A DNA stretch of 64,000 bases from Saccharothrix sp. S26 (GCF_021390395.1 NZ_JAJUWT010000007.1:248001-312000), one strand, 5' to 3'. Shown: positions 7,765 through 17,577, counted from the stretch's first letter. Notes: generated by a model not told the origin, from the letters alone. A program made the numbers and translations.

Positions 7765-8496
7765 TCACGTCCGGTGGACGCGGGAGGCCGACGCCTGGGC
7801 CCGGGGCTTGAGCACGATCTGGTCCAGGTTCACGTGCGACGGCCTGGTCACCGCGAACGCGATCACGTCCGCCACGTCGTCGGCGGTCAGCGGCGTGACG
7901 CCCTGGTAGACGGCGGCCGCCCGGTCGACGTCGCCGTCGAACCGGTTCACCGAGAAGTCCGTCTCGACCATGCCCGGCAGGATTTCGGTCACGCGGACCG
8001 GTTGGCCCAGCAGCTCGCCGCGCAGCGTGCGGTGCAGGGCCGACTGCGCGTGCTTGGCCGAGGTGTAGCCCGAGCCGTTGTCGTAGGCCTCGTAGGCGGC
8101 GATCGAGGTGACGGTGACGACGTGCCCGTCACCGGAGGCGATCAACTTCGGCAACAGGCCCTTGGTGACGCGCAACGTGCCCAGCACGTTCGTCTCCCAC
8201 ATCCACCGCCAGTGCGCCTCGTCACCCTCGGCGACGGTGGCCAGGCCGCGTGCGCCACCCGCGTTGTTGACCAGCACGTTCGCCGCGGGAACGGCGTCGA
8301 GGAAGGACTCGACGGAGGCGGCGGAGGTGACGTCCAGTTCGGCCGCGGTGCCCCCGATCTCATCCGCGATAACCTTGAGGCGGTCGACCCGCCGGGCGCC
8401 GAGCACCACGTGGAAGCCCTCGGCGGCGAGCCTGCGGGCGGTGGCCTCACCGATCCCCGCGCTGGCTCCGGTAACGACTGCGATAGGACGGTTCAC
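7765..8496 (-). CDS. Short-chain dehydrogenase/reductase
   Basis: 243 residues with the complete classical SDR signature: TGASAGIGEATARRL (NAD(P)-binding TGxxxGIG), NVLVNNAGGA, VTSIAAYEAY and the catalytic YTSAKHA (YxxxK). LPGMVETDF follows as the PG motif. The Arg-rich loop GARRVDRL after the second strand suggests NADP(H) preference. It lies between the peptidase gene and the L,D-transpeptidase, where mycobacteria have Rv0484c. The substrate is unknown. Confidence 0.92.
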   Translation of the reverse strand: MNRPIAVVTGASAGIGEATARRLAAEGFHVVLGARRVDRLKVIADEIGGTAAELDVTSAASVESFLDAVPAANVLVNNAGGARGLATVAEGDEAHWRWMWETNVLGTLRVTKGLLPKLIASGDGHVVTVTSIAAYEAYDNGSGYTSAKHAQSALHRTLRGELLGQPVRVTEILPGMVETDFSVNRFDGDVDRAAAVYQGVTPLTADDVADVIAFAVTRPSHVNLDQIVLKPRAQASASRVHRT

Positions 8497-8586
8497 ACCG
8501 GCGATCCTAGGTGCGGGCCCGAGGTGTGACGCGGAACACTCGCACCGGGGGTCGGGTGGGACGTCCTTCGATCAGGAGGTCGTAAC

Positions 8587-9747
8587 GTGCGAGGTCGGAA
8601 CGTGCACAAGGCAGTGGCGGCGCTGCTGGTCGGGTTGGCCCTGGTGGCCGGCTGCTCGGCGAAGGTCGAACAGGGCTCGGCGAAGCCGATCGGCGGCGAC
8701 AACCCGCCGGTGGCCAAGTTCACCACCGCGCCCGCGGACGGCGCCACCGACGCCCCGGTGAACGTGCCGGTGCAGGTCACCGTGGCCGAAGGCGCGATCG
8801 ACCAGGTCACGCTCACCAACCCCGAGGGCACGGCGGTCGCCGGCAAGCTCTCCGAGGACAAGAAGACCTGGACCAGCACCGAGCCGCTCGGCTTCGGCAA
8901 GACCTACTCCTACGCCGGCCGGGCGACCGGGACCGACGGGCGGCCGGTCGAGCTGAAGGGCGCGTTCACCACCCTCAACCCCGCGTCCCAGGTGCGCGCG
9001 ACGCTGTTCCCCGGCGACAACCAGACCCTGGGCGTCGCCGTGCCGATCAAGGTCGAGTTCGACGTCGACGTCGCCGACCGGGCGACGGTGGAGAAGGCGC
9101 TGACGGTGACCAACTCGGCGGGCGTGCAGGGCAGCTGGGCCTGGCTGAGCCCCCGCGAGGTGCACTACCGGCCGGAGAAGTACTGGCCCGCGAACACCCG
9201 GATCCACGTCGAGGCGAAGCTGTACGGGGTGCCCTACGGCGGCGGCGCGTACGGGCGCGCGGACGTGACCAGCGACTTCACCATCGGGCGCAACCAGGTC
9301 GTGAAGATCGACACGCCGTCGCACCAGCTGGTCGTGCAGCGCGACGGGCAGACCGTGGCCACGTACCCGGCGTCGTTCGGCAAGGACGACGACCCGGAGC
9401 TGACCACGCCGAACGGCACCTTCGTGGTGATGCAGAAGTTCGACTCGTGGAGCTTCGACAACCCGCGGTACGGCTACACCAACGTGGTGAAGAAGTGGGC
9501 GGTGCGGTTCTCCAACCACGGCGAGTTCATCCACGAGAACAACGACAACGCGGGGAACATCGGGCGGGTCAACTCGTCGCACGGGTGCGCGAACTTGTTG
9601 GAGGCCGATGCCAAGGCGTACTACGACAGCGCGTTGGTCGGTGACCCGGTGGAGGTGACCGGGGCGATCACGACGTTGCCGGCGCAGTACGACTGGTACG
9701 ACTGGCAGATCCCGTGGGAGCAGTGGAAGACGATGTCGGCGCTGTGA
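8587..9747 (+). CDS. Lipoprotein L,D-transpeptidase (LprQ-like)
   Basis: 386 residues. A signal peptide ends in a lipobox (LALVAGCSAK), so the protein is probably anchored to the outer face of the membrane. Two Ig-like domains follow (about 45-140 and 140-240), then a YkuD catalytic domain with HENNDNAGNIGRVNSSHGCA; Cys334 is the nucleophile. L,D-transpeptidases make 3-3 cross-links in peptidoglycan or attach proteins to it. The GTG start has an AGGAGG upstream. Position next to murB and mshA corresponds to mycobacterial lprQ. Confidence 0.93.
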   Translation: MRGRNVHKAVAALLVGLALVAGCSAKVEQGSAKPIGGDNPPVAKFTTAPADGATDAPVNVPVQVTVAEGAIDQVTLTNPEGTAVAGKLSEDKKTWTSTEPLGFGKTYSYAGRATGTDGRPVELKGAFTTLNPASQVRATLFPGDNQTLGVAVPIKVEFDVDVADRATVEKALTVTNSAGVQGSWAWLSPREVHYRPEKYWPANTRIHVEAKLYGVPYGGGAYGRADVTSDFTIGRNQVVKIDTPSHQLVVQRDGQTVATYPASFGKDDDPELTTPNGTFVVMQKFDSWSFDNPRYGYTNVVKKWAVRFSNHGEFIHENNDNAGNIGRVNSSHGCANLLEADAKAYYDSALVGDPVEVTGAITTLPAQYDWYDWQIPWEQWKTMSAL

Positions 9748-9789
9748 GTCGGGGGCTCGGGTTGGGTCGAGGCCGGGGAGAGTACGGCT

Positions 9790-9862
9790 CGATTTGACAT
9801 GGGGCCCTTACGGGCACTCCCGGCTTCGACCAGCCTAAAGCACCCGAACCCATGTCAAATCG
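9790..9862 (+). repeat. Palindromic MITE-like element, short copy
   Basis: A 73-bp element bounded by perfect 14-bp inverted repeats (CGATTTGACATGGG at 9790-9803, its complement at 9849-9862). Its reverse complement matches the element at 40712-40837 over both ends and parts of the interior, but lacks the ~50 bp central insert. It lies in the 224-bp gap between the L,D-transpeptidase and a hydrolase gene; the rest of that gap shows nothing I recognise. Confidence 0.75.
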
Positions 9863-9971
9863 GGCCTCGGTGGGCTGGTTCCGGGTCCGTTGTGGCCGGT
9901 TGGTGGAGGGCGATGGCGTGAAATCGCTTGCTTCGGGAAGCGATGGGATGACCTGGGCGTTGTCGTAGGTC

Positions 9972-10769
9972 GTGCAGAACACTCTCCTCGAGGCCGGGGG
10001 CGTCCGGCTGTCGGTCCGCGAGTCCGGGCCGGTCGATGCGCCGGCGGTCGTGCTGGTGCACGGTTGGGCGCAGTCGGGGGAGGTGTGGTCGCCCCTGCCC
10101 TCCTTGCGCACGTACGCGCCTGACCTGCGCGGTCACGGGGGGTCGGAGGTGGTGGGTGACGGGTATCGCGAGTCGGTGGCTTGGGCGGCGGACCTCAAGG
10201 CCGTGCTGGACCACGTCGGGAGGTCCGCGGTGCTCGTCGGGTGGTCGTACGGCGGGTTGGTGATCGCGGACTACCTGCGGGTACACGGGACCGTGGGTGT
10301 CGACGGGGTGGTGTTGGTCGGGGCGATCACCGAGATCGGGCCCGAGCGGGTCGGGGGCCGGACCGGGAAGGTGATGCGGGAGGCGTTGCCCGCGGCGTTC
10401 TCGGAAGACCCGGAGGTGGCGGTGCCGGCGTTGGCGCGGTTCTGCCGTGAGCAGGCGCCCGGGTTGGGTGGTGACGTGGTGCAGCGGATGCTGGGCACGG
10501 CGTTGCGGGTGCCGCCGCGGGTTCGGCGCGAGGTGTTCCGGCGGGACGTGGACAGCGCCGCTGTGCTGGAGTCGGTGGACAAGCCGACACTGGTGGTGCA
10601 CGGCACCGCCGACGAGGTGGTCGACCCGGTCGCCGGGGAGTACGCGGCGGCCCTGATCCCCGGAGCCGACTTGCGCCGCTACGACGGAGTTGCCCACGTG
10701 CCGTTCCTGGAACGACCGGAGCGCTTCGCCGCCGACCTGGCCGGGTTCGTCGCGGAGGTCTCCCGGTGA
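9972..10769 (+). CDS. Alpha/beta hydrolase
   Basis: 265 residues with the standard alpha/beta-hydrolase order: the oxyanion segment [11 protein letters not shown], the nucleophile elbow [10 protein letters not shown] (Ser), a cap region, [13 protein letters not shown] containing the acid, and [15 protein letters not shown] containing the catalytic His. No signal peptide is seen. It starts with GTG and its TGA overlaps the GTG of mshA, so the two are probably translated together. The substrate is unknown. Confidence 0.87.
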   Translation: MQNTLLEAGGVRLSVRESGPVDAPAVVLVHGWAQSGEVWSPLPSLRTYAPDLRGHGGSEVVGDGYRESVAWAADLKAVLDHVGRSAVLVGWSYGGLVIADYLRVHGTVGVDGVVLVGAITEIGPERVGGRTGKVMREALPAAFSEDPEVAVPALARFCREQAPGLGGDVVQRMLGTALRVPPRVRREVFRRDVDSAAVLESVDKPTLVVHGTADEVVDPVAGEYAAALIPGADLRRYDGVAHVPFLERPERFAADLAGFVAEVSR

Positions 10770-12019
10770 AGCGGGTCGCGGTGCTGTCGGTGCACACCTC
10801 GCCGTTGGAGCAGCCCGGCACCGGTGACGCCGGTGGGATGAACGTCTACATCGTGCAGACGGCCACGCGGATGGCGCGGCGGGGGATCGCGGTGGAGATC
10901 TTCACGCGGGCGACGTCGTCGGAGTTGCCGCCGGTGGCCGAGCTCGCGCCCGGGGTGACGGTGCGGCACGTCGTCGCCGGGCCGTTCGAGGGGTTGGGCA
11001 AGGAGGAGCTGCCCGGTCAGCTGTGCGCCTTCACGGCGGGCGTGCTGCGGGCCGAGGCGCGGCACGAGCCCGGTCACTACGACGTCGTGCACTCGCACTA
11101 CTGGCTGTCCGGGCAGGTCGGGTGGTTGGCGCGGGAGCGGTGGGCGGTGCCGTTGGTGCACACGGCGCACACGTTGGCGAAGGTGAAGAACCTGGCGCTG
11201 GCGGCCGACGACACCCCCGAGCCGCGGATGCGGGTGATCGGTGAGGAGCAGGTCGTCGCCGAGGCGGACCGGCTCGTGGCCAACACCGACGTCGAAGCCG
11301 CCGAGCTGGTCAAGCTCTACGACGCGGACCCGGCGAAGGTGCTGGTCGTGCCGCCGGGGGTGGACCTCGAGCGGTTCACGCCCGGTGACCGGGACGGGGC
11401 GCGGGCGGCGTTGGGGTTGCGGCCGGAGTCCCTCGTGCTGGCGTTCGTGGGGCGGATCCAGCCGTTGAAGGCGCCGGACGTGCTGCTGCGCGCGGCGGCG
11501 GAGATGGTGGCGCGGGACCCGGGGCTGCGGTCGCGGTTGGTGGTGCTGGTGGTGGGCGGGCCGTCCGGGTCGGGCATGAAGACGCCGGACGAGCTGGTGC
11601 GGTTGGCGGCCGAGCTGCGGATCTCGGACGTGGTGCGGTTCCTGCCGCCGCAGGGCGGTGAGGCGTTGGCGCGGGTCTACCGGGCCGCCGACGTGGTGGC
11701 GGTGCCGAGCCACAACGAGTCGTTCGGGCTGGTGGCGCTGGAGGCGCAGGCGTGCGGCACGCCGGTCGTCGCGGCGGCGGTCGGCGGGCTGCCGGTGGCC
11801 GTGCGCGACGGGGTGTCCGGTGCGCTGGTGGACGGGCACGAGGCCGGGACCTGGGCACGGGTGCTGTCGGGCATCGTGCTCGACCCCGCGCACCGCGAGG
11901 AGCTGGCCAGCAACGCCGTGGGCCACGCCCGGCGGTTCTCCTGGGACCGGACGACTGAATCACTGCTCGCCGGGTACGCCGAGGCCCGTGATGTGTTCCG
12001 CGAGGAGGTCTTCGCTTGA
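10766..12019 (+). CDS. mshA: D-inositol-3-phosphate glycosyltransferase (mycothiol biosynthesis)
   Basis: 417 residues of a GT4 retaining glycosyltransferase. The N-terminal domain shows [31 protein letters not shown] and [11 protein letters not shown]; the C-terminal nucleotide-sugar domain shows [15 protein letters not shown] and the EX7E-like [20 protein letters not shown]. MshA transfers GlcNAc from UDP-GlcNAc to inositol-3-phosphate, the first step of mycothiol synthesis. The N-terminus and the downstream YbjN-like gene and gpmA match the conserved mshA neighbourhood. Confidence 0.97.
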   Translation: MKRVAVLSVHTSPLEQPGTGDAGGMNVYIVQTATRMARRGIAVEIFTRATSSELPPVAELAPGVTVRHVVAGPFEGLGKEELPGQLCAFTAGVLRAEARHEPGHYDVVHSHYWLSGQVGWLARERWAVPLVHTAHTLAKVKNLALAADDTPEPRMRVIGEEQVVAEADRLVANTDVEAAELVKLYDADPAKVLVVPPGVDLERFTPGDRDGARAALGLRPESLVLAFVGRIQPLKAPDVLLRAAAEMVARDPGLRSRLVVLVVGGPSGSGMKTPDELVRLAAELRISDVVRFLPPQGGEALARVYRAADVVAVPSHNESFGLVALEAQACGTPVVAAAVGGLPVAVRDGVSGALVDGHEAGTWARVLSGIVLDPAHREELASNAVGHARRFSWDRTTESLLAGYAEARDVFREEVFA

Positions 12020-12498
12020 GCCTGGACGACGTGATCCGCTCGACGCTCGACGACCGCGAGCTGCGCTACGAGCACAAGGAGCCGGGCCGGTTCTTCGTGA
12101 CCCTGCCCGGCACGAAGAAGCTCCAGACGAACTGCTGGCTGGTGCTCGGCAGGCACGCGCTGGTGGTCGAGGCGTTCGTGTGCCGCAAACCGGACGAGGC
12201 GCACGAGGAGGTGTACCGGTTCCTGCTGCGGCGCAACGCCAGGCTGTACGGCGTGCACTACACGATCGACACCACCGGTGACATCTACCTGGTCGGCCGG
12301 GTCGCGCTGCACGCCGTGACGCCGGACGAGCTGGACCGCGTGCTCGGGCAGGTGGTGGAGGCCGCGGACGGCGACTTCAACACCCTGCTGGAGCTGGGGT
12401 TCGCCGGCGCTATCCAGCGGGAGTGGGACTGGCGGGTCTCGCGCGGCGAGTCGCTGGCCAACCTCCAGGCCTTCCGGCACCTGGTGTCCGAATCGTGA
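12016..12498 (+). CDS. YbjN domain protein (type III secretion chaperone-like fold)
   Basis: 160 residues, starting at TTG 12016 that overlaps the mshA stop. The sequence [20 protein letters not shown] and [20 protein letters not shown] is typical of the YbjN/TY-Chap family found directly downstream of mshA in actinobacteria (Rv0487 in M. tuberculosis). The fold resembles small secretion chaperones, but there is no secretion system here; the function is unknown. Overlap with mshA suggests co-expression. Confidence 0.85.
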   Translation: MSLDDVIRSTLDDRELRYEHKEPGRFFVTLPGTKKLQTNCWLVLGRHALVVEAFVCRKPDEAHEEVYRFLLRRNARLYGVHYTIDTTGDIYLVGRVALHAVTPDELDRVLGQVVEAADGDFNTLLELGFAGAIQREWDWRVSRGESLANLQAFRHLVSES

Positions 12499-12566
12499 TC
12501 ACCCCGGCGCAACGGGGGTGAGCCCGCGACCCGTCCCACCGGTGACCGCGAACCAGGGAGGGTCAC

Positions 12567-13439
12567 ATGGGCAGACGGGTGGGGCTGGTGGTCGCCGCTT
12601 TCGCGGCGGTGGCGCTGGCGGGGTGCGGGGCGGACTCGTCGGGGTCGGGGGCCGACCTGCCGGCGGTGGCGAACGCGCCGGCGCAGGACAACGCGCAGCG
12701 GGGCGGCACGCCGCCGAAGCAGGAGTCCTCGGGCACGGGTGAGGCGCAGCAGGCGGGCACGTCGGCGCAGCAGAACCGGCAGCTCGTGCGCACGGCGACC
12801 GTCGAGCTGCGGGCACAGGACTCCAACGCGGTGTTGGCCCAGGTCAAGGACCTGGTCATGGCCCAGGGCGGGTACTCGGCGCAGGAGAGGTCGCAGACCA
12901 ACCGGGCGTCGGTCACGGTGAAGGTGCCCGGTGACCGGCTGGACCCGGTGCTGGAGTCGATCGCCCGGCTGGAGGGCGTCGAGGTCGGCAAGCGCGAGCT
13001 GCAGACCGAGGACGTGACCGAGCAGGTCGTGGACATCGAGGCGCGGCTGGCCAACCAACGGGCCAGCGTGGAGCGGGTGCGAGGGCTGCTCGACCGCGCC
13101 ACGACGACGTCCGAGATCACCCAGATCGAGGCCGAGCTGACCAACCGGCAGTCCGAGCTGGAGTCGTTGCAGCGCCGGTACGAGGCGCTCAAGGGCCAGG
13201 TCGCCATGTCGACGCTGACCGTGGTGATCACCGGGGTGGGCGCGCAGGCGGTGGTGGAGGACGAGAACGACTTCCTGGCGGCGTTCGCCGGTGGCTGGGA
13301 GGCGCTGGTGGAGGCGTTCGCCTGGCTGTTGGTGGTGCTGGGTGCCGTGCTGCCGTTCGCGGTGGTGCTGGGGCTGCCGCTGTTCGGCTTCCTGTGGTGG
13401 CGGCGGCGTCGGAAGGCCGCGCCCGCCGGCACGTCGTGA
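12567..13439 (+). CDS. DUF4349 lipoprotein with coiled coil and C-terminal membrane segment
   Basis: 290 residues with a lipoprotein signal (VAFAAVALAGCGAD). A Gln/Ser-rich linker is followed by the DUF4349 domain (RQLVRTATVELRAQDSNAVL), a heptad-like coiled coil around QIEAELTNRQSELESLQRRY (residues ~185-215), and a single transmembrane helix near 250-275 ending in RRRRKAAP. The topology implies an extracytoplasmic domain tethered at both ends. DUF4349 proteins have no settled function. A good RBS (AGGGAGGG) precedes the ATG. Confidence 0.85.
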   Translation: MGRRVGLVVAAFAAVALAGCGADSSGSGADLPAVANAPAQDNAQRGGTPPKQESSGTGEAQQAGTSAQQNRQLVRTATVELRAQDSNAVLAQVKDLVMAQGGYSAQERSQTNRASVTVKVPGDRLDPVLESIARLEGVEVGKRELQTEDVTEQVVDIEARLANQRASVERVRGLLDRATTTSEITQIEAELTNRQSELESLQRRYEALKGQVAMSTLTVVITGVGAQAVVEDENDFLAAFAGGWEALVEAFAWLLVVLGAVLPFAVVLGLPLFGFLWWRRRRKAAPAGTS

Positions 13440-13846
13440 CACCCGGTAGTGCGACGTTTCCTGACGAAAAGTCTACTGAGAGCAACATCGCGCGGGAGCG
13501 CGGAGCGGCTTGGGAGAGAGGGGGAGTCGCGAGTTCAAGCCGCCCCGCGTCAGTCCCCGCTGCGGTGGATCCGGGCGGGGGGAGCCCGGGATTCCCAGCG
13601 GGTCCGCGGTCCGACGGGGGGATTGCGAACCGCGGAGGGTGCCGCGCCGGTCGAGCGGAGTGCGTGGGAGCCGACCCGCGAGGCCCTGCCAACTTGGCAG
13701 ATCGCCGGTGATCCCCACAAGGGGTGGCGCTAGTCCGTTCGTGTGTTCTTAGCCGAGTTAAGTAACGCTGTAGCGTGCCTTGACCGGGAATGTGGCTTGA
13801 CTCACGATGGCGGGATCCCGGCCCCCTGGATGAATGAGGCAGCCGC
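13440..13846. other. 407-bp non-coding region with several short palindromes
   Basis: No convincing gene is seen on either strand. Structured pieces are a perfect 7-1-7 inverted repeat CTGCCAACTTGGCAG (13686-13700), CCCCACAAGGGG nearby (13713-13724), and ACGCTGTAGCGT (13765-13776). The last overlaps a TAGCGT that could serve as a -10 for the downstream ligase. Base composition of the first 250 bp is purine-skewed and unlike the flanking genes. It could be a leader or a repeat; no family was recognised. Confidence 0.4.
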
Positions 13847-15409
13847 ATGGTCTTCCGCAGTCCGTACCCCGATGTCGTGGTCCCGGACGTCACGCTGCAC
13901 GAGTTGCTGTTCGCCGACCTCGGCGGGCGGGCCGACCGCGTGGCCCTGGTCGACGGCACCTCGGGCGCGTCGCTGACGTACCGACAACTGGCCGGCGCGG
14001 TCGACCGCCTGGCCGCCGCGCTGGCCGCCAGGGGGATCGGCAAGGGCGACGTGGTCGGCATCCTCAGCCCGAACACCCCGTACTACGCGGTCGTGTTCCA
14101 CGGCATCCTGCGCGCGGGCGCGACCGCCACCACCATCAACGCCCTCTACACCGCGGACGAGGTGGCGCACCAACTCGCCGACGCGGGCGCGAAGATGCTG
14201 TTCACGGTGTCCGTGCTGCTGCCCAACGCCGCGCCGGGCGCACGGAAGGCGGGCATCTCCGACGTGGTCGTGCTCGACGCCGCCGAGGGCTACCCCAGCC
14301 TGTCGTCGCTGCTGGCGAACTCCGAGCCGACGCCGGAGGTGTCGATCGACCCGGCCGAGGACGTGGCCGTGCTGCCGTACTCGTCCGGCACGACCGGCCG
14401 GGCCAAGGGCGTGATGCTGACGCACCGCAACCTGGTCGCCAACATCGTCCAGTGCGGGCCGCTGCTCAAGGTCGGCGAGCACACGAAGATCCTGGCCGTG
14501 CTGCCGTTCTTCCACATCTACGGCATGCAGGTGCTGATGAACAACGGCCTGCACGTCGGCGCGACGGTGGTGACGCTGCCGAAGTTCGACCTGCCGGAGT
14601 TCCTGCGCGTGATCCAGGACCACCGCACCGACCGCGTCTACATCGCGCCGCCGGTCGCCGTGGCGCTGGCCAAGCACCCGCTGGTCGACCAGTACGACCT
14701 GTCCGGCATCGACACGATCTTCTCCGGCGCCGCGCCGCTGGACGTCGACCTCGCCGCCGCCGTGGCCGAGCGCCTGGGCTGCCGCGTCTCGCAGGGCTAC
14801 GGGATGACCGAGATGAGCCCGGTCAGCCACGCGATCCCGGACGGCCGCGACGACATCTCCGTCGGCACGGTGGGCGTCATCGCGCCGAACATGGAGTGCC
14901 GCTTCGTGGACCCGGCCACCGGCGAGGACGTCGGCGTCGGCGAGCGCGGCGAGCTGTGGTGCCGCGGCCCGAACGTCATGAAGGGCTACCTGAACAACCC
15001 CGAGGCCACCGCCGCCACGCTGGACGACGAGGGCTGGCTGCACACCGGTGACGTCGCCGTGATCGACGAGGACGGCCTGGTCAGCATCGTCGACCGGGTC
15101 AAGGAGCTGATCAAGTACAAGGGCTACCAGGTACCGCCCGCCGAGCTGGAGGCCCTGCTGCTCACCCACCCGGAGATCGCGGACGCGGCCGTGGTCGGCG
15201 TGCGCGACGAGGAGGGCGAGGAGGTGCCGAAGGCGTTCGTCGTCCGCCAGCCGGGCGCGGCGCTGGACGAGTCCGGCGTGATGGAGTTCGTGGCCTCCCA
15301 GGTCGCCCCGCACAAGAAGGTGCGGGTCGTGGAGTTCATCGAGGCCATCCCGAAGTCGGCCTCGGGCAAGATCCTGCGCAAGGACCTCCGCGCCCGCGAG
15401 GCCAGTTGA
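13847..15409 (+). CDS. AMP-dependent acyl-CoA ligase (4-coumarate-CoA ligase-like)
   Basis: 520 residues of the ANL superfamily. Motifs are the P-loop YSSGTTGRAKGVMLTHRN, the aromatic HIYGMQVLMNN region, GYGMTEMSPV, the hinge-proximal TGDVAVIDEDGLVSIVDR, and the C-terminal IPKSASGKILRKDLR with the catalytic Lys. It would activate a carboxylic acid as acyl-AMP and then CoA thioester. The GYGMTEMSPVSHA segment and length resemble 4-coumarate-CoA ligase-like enzymes of actinobacteria; the substrate cannot be read from the sequence. It stands alone between two non-coding regions. Confidence 0.88.
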   Translation: MVFRSPYPDVVVPDVTLHELLFADLGGRADRVALVDGTSGASLTYRQLAGAVDRLAAALAARGIGKGDVVGILSPNTPYYAVVFHGILRAGATATTINALYTADEVAHQLADAGAKMLFTVSVLLPNAAPGARKAGISDVVVLDAAEGYPSLSSLLANSEPTPEVSIDPAEDVAVLPYSSGTTGRAKGVMLTHRNLVANIVQCGPLLKVGEHTKILAVLPFFHIYGMQVLMNNGLHVGATVVTLPKFDLPEFLRVIQDHRTDRVYIAPPVAVALAKHPLVDQYDLSGIDTIFSGAAPLDVDLAAAVAERLGCRVSQGYGMTEMSPVSHAIPDGRDDISVGTVGVIAPNMECRFVDPATGEDVGVGERGELWCRGPNVMKGYLNNPEATAATLDDEGWLHTGDVAVIDEDGLVSIVDRVKELIKYKGYQVPPAELEALLLTHPEIADAAVVGVRDEEGEEVPKAFVVRQPGAALDESGVMEFVASQVAPHKKVRVVEFIEAIPKSASGKILRKDLRAREAS

Positions 15410-15460
15410 TCACGTGACGGGTTGGCGCAGGTGAGCCGCTTGAACCACGGCTGAACAAGG

Positions 15461-15491
15461 AGGCCCCCGGCGGAGATCACGCCGGGGGCCT
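15461..15491 (+). terminator. Strong hairpin terminator
   Basis: A perfect 12-bp GC-rich stem (AGGCCCCCGGCG / CGCCGGGGGCCT) with the 7-base loop GAGATCA lies 52 bp after the acyl-CoA ligase stop. There is no U-tract, as usual in high-GC actinobacteria. The remaining gap to 15822 (about 330 bp) shows only a possible gene remnant on the minus strand, near 15494-15590, reading VPIQEWDIVPGSNRVATVQE before a stop. Confidence 0.8.
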
Positions 15492-15822
15492 CGCTACGCG
15501 CCCTGCCTTCTGCACGCCTCCTGCACGGTGGCGACCCGGTTGCTGCCCGGCACGATGTCCCACTCCTGGATCGGCACCCGGTGAGACCGGCCCCTCCGAC
15601 TCCCACGCGATCGACTCGGCCCCACCGGACACAACCCCCTCGAGGACCCGCGGGCGCGGGAGGCGGGAGCGTCGGCCTGAGGCGGTTCGCGGGAGCCCCG
15701 GCGGTGAGCGCGCGGTCGGGGCCACCCGATGGTGTTGATCCCGGTTGCTCGGCGAGCCGGACCGGTCGCGTTCCACAACCATGTCGGGTGCGAATCGGAA
15801 TCACACATCGGAGAACACACGC

Positions 15823-16068
15823 ATGCGCATCCTCGGAAGGCTGGCCGTCGCGGCCGGCGCCACCGCCGTCGTCCTGCTCGTCGCACCGACCGCCAACGCG
15901 TCCGCGATGGACGAGGTGCCCCGCACCAGCCCGCTGGCCGCGCTTCAGACGGCGCTCGGCGCGGTGGTGGGCCAGACGACCTCGGGCCTCGGCAGCGGCC
16001 TGGGCGGCGGGGCCCTCGGCGGCTTGGGCGGCCTCGGCGGCCTCGGCGGCGGCGCGCTCGGCGGCTGA
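15823..16068 (+). CDS. Small secreted glycine-rich protein
   Basis: 81 residues. A clear Sec signal peptide (MRILGRLAVAAGATAVVLLV then APTANASA) is followed by a short region and a low-complexity tail of GLGG/GALGG repeats. No known domain or cysteines are visible. The start is set by the signal peptide; the RBS is a weak GGAG. Similar short secreted peptides are frequent in sporulating actinomycetes, but it lacks the chaplin pattern. The function is unknown. Confidence 0.6.
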   Translation: MRILGRLAVAAGATAVVLLVAPTANASAMDEVPRTSPLAALQTALGAVVGQTTSGLGSGLGGGALGGLGGLGGLGGGALGG

Positions 16069-16182
16069 TCGGGCTTCGGGTCGGGCCCGCGAGAGGCCCG
16101 ACCCGGCCGCTCGGCTGCACCGATCAAGATCACACCTGCCACCGGCGTGAGGCCGGCCGGTCCATCTGGCAGGCTGACGCCC

Positions 16183-16929
16183 ATGGCTGTCGGAACGCTG
16201 GTGCTGCTCCGCCACGGCGAGAGCGTCTGGAACGCGGAGAACCTGTTCACCGGTTGGGTGGACGTCCCCCTCTCGGAGAAGGGGGTGGAGGAGGCCAAGC
16301 GCGGCGGCGTGCTGCTGCGCGAAGCGGGCGTGCTGCCCGAGGTGGTGCACACGTCGTTGCTGCGGCGGGCCATCGGCACCGCCAACCTCGCCCTCGACGC
16401 CGCCGACCGGCACTGGATCCCGGTCCGCCGGGACTGGCGGCTCAACGAGCGCCACTACGGCGCGCTCCAGGGCAAGAACAAGAAGCAGACGCTGGAGGAG
16501 TTCGGCGAGGAGCAGTTCATGCTCTGGCGCCGCTCCTACGACACCCCGCCGCCGCCGATCGAGCCCGGCACCGAGTTCAGCCAGGACAGCGACCCCCGCT
16601 ACGCCGACCTCGGCCCCGACCTGCCGCTCACCGAGTGCCTGCTGGACGTGGTCAAGCGGATGATCCCGTACTGGGAGTCCGCGATCGTGCCCGACCTGCG
16701 CACCGGCCGGACGGTGCTCGTCGCCGCGCACGGCAACTCGCTGCGCGCCCTGGTCAAGCACCTCGACGGCATCTCCGACGAGGCGATCGCGGGCCTGAAC
16801 ATCCCCACCGGCATCCCGCTGCGCTACGACCTGGACGACGAGCTGAAGCCGCTCAAGCCCGGCGGCGAGTACCTCGACCCGGACGCGGCGGCGGACGCCA
16901 TCAAGGCCGTCGCCAACCAGGGGCGGTAG
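16183..16929 (+). CDS. gpmA: 2,3-bisphosphoglycerate-dependent phosphoglycerate mutase
   Basis: 248 residues, the expected dPGM length. The histidine phosphatase motif [20 protein letters not shown] (phosphorylated His11), [30 protein letters not shown] and [19 protein letters not shown] are all intact. It interconverts 3- and 2-phosphoglycerate in glycolysis and gluconeogenesis. ATG 16183 was chosen because upstream codons do not match the family. It follows the mshA-YbjN block, as gpm1 does in mycobacteria, although two extra genes separate them here. Confidence 0.97.
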   Translation: MAVGTLVLLRHGESVWNAENLFTGWVDVPLSEKGVEEAKRGGVLLREAGVLPEVVHTSLLRRAIGTANLALDAADRHWIPVRRDWRLNERHYGALQGKNKKQTLEEFGEEQFMLWRRSYDTPPPPIEPGTEFSQDSDPRYADLGPDLPLTECLLDVVKRMIPYWESAIVPDLRTGRTVLVAAHGNSLRALVKHLDGISDEAIAGLNIPTGIPLRYDLDDELKPLKPGGEYLDPDAAADAIKAVANQGR

Positions 16930-17577
16930 TCAGACCAGGCCCAGCTCGCGGGCCCGCGCCCCGGCCTGGAACCGGGACGACGCGCCCAGGGCGGCCATCA
17001 GCTCCGCCACGCGACGGCGGTACGTGCGCAGGGACACGCCCAGCGCGCGTGCCGCCGTCTCGTCCGTCCAGCCCTCGTTCAACGCGTCCAGCACCCCCGG
17101 CATGAACGCCCGCAGCTCGGCCATCCGCGCCTCGTGCACGGCCAGCTCGGTGCCCGCCCGCCACGCCGCCTCGAACAGCGACGCGATGCCGTGCACCACC
17201 TCCGGCTGCGTGATCACGCTGTAGCTGCGCGGCCCGTGCGACTCGTCGCCCGCCAGGATCACCACCCGGCCGTCCAGCACGATCGTCTCGTTCACGTCGT
17301 GCGCGGTCACCCGCACGTCCGCGCCGTGGTCGGCCATGTGCCGCGCGTGGTCGGCCCACCTCGGGTCGAGCAGCGTGCTCAGCCGGAACAGCTTGCGCAC
17401 CCGCAGGCCCGGCGGGTGCTGCGCGATGCCGGTGCGCGGGTGCGTGCCCATCCACGTGCGCAGGGCGTTCGCCGCGCACAGCAGCTCGGTCCTGGTCGCC
17501 GCGAACAGGTGCGCCGTCCGCTCGTACAGCTCGGCCTCGCCGCGCACCACGGTCACCGTCTCCACGTCAACGAGCAT
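16930..17577 (-). CDS. LuxR-type HTH transcriptional regulator with PLD-like sensory domain
   Basis: About 215 residues. The C-terminal 65 residues form a LuxR/GerE-like HTH (WTDETAARALGVSLRTYRRRVAELMAALGASSRFQAG). The N-terminal part (HLFAATRTELLCAANALRTWM, HGADVRVTAHDVNETIVLDG) resembles the phospholipase D-like sensing domain found with this HTH in actinobacteria. There is no receiver domain, so it is an orphan regulator. ATG 17577 is used because codons further upstream run into the divergent promoter. It probably controls the divergent aldo/keto reductase. Confidence 0.75.
   Translation of the reverse strand: MLVDVETVTVVRGEAELYERTAHLFAATRTELLCAANALRTWMGTHPRTGIAQHPPGLRVRKLFRLSTLLDPRWADHARHMADHGADVRVTAHDVNETIVLDGRVVILAGDESHGPRSYSVITQPEVVHGIASLFEAAWRAGTELAVHEARMAELRAFMPGVLDALNEGWTDETAARALGVSLRTYRRRVAELMAALGASSRFQAGARARELGLV

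Noticed and set aside
12499-12521. Terminator after the YbjN-like gene
   Set aside because: TCACCCC/GGGGTGA pairs over only seven bases with a nine-base loop, so it is too weak to claim with confidence.
13686-13730. Candidate tRNA or T-box-like RNA in the gap before the acyl-CoA ligase
   Set aside because: Palindromes are present, but no cloverleaf, CCA end or anticodon arm can be drawn.
15494-15590. Short C-terminal-like peptide VPIQEWDIVPGSNRVATVQE on the minus strand
   Set aside because: It has no start, no upstream continuation resembling a gene, and could be chance coding; it is noted only as a possible remnant within the gap.
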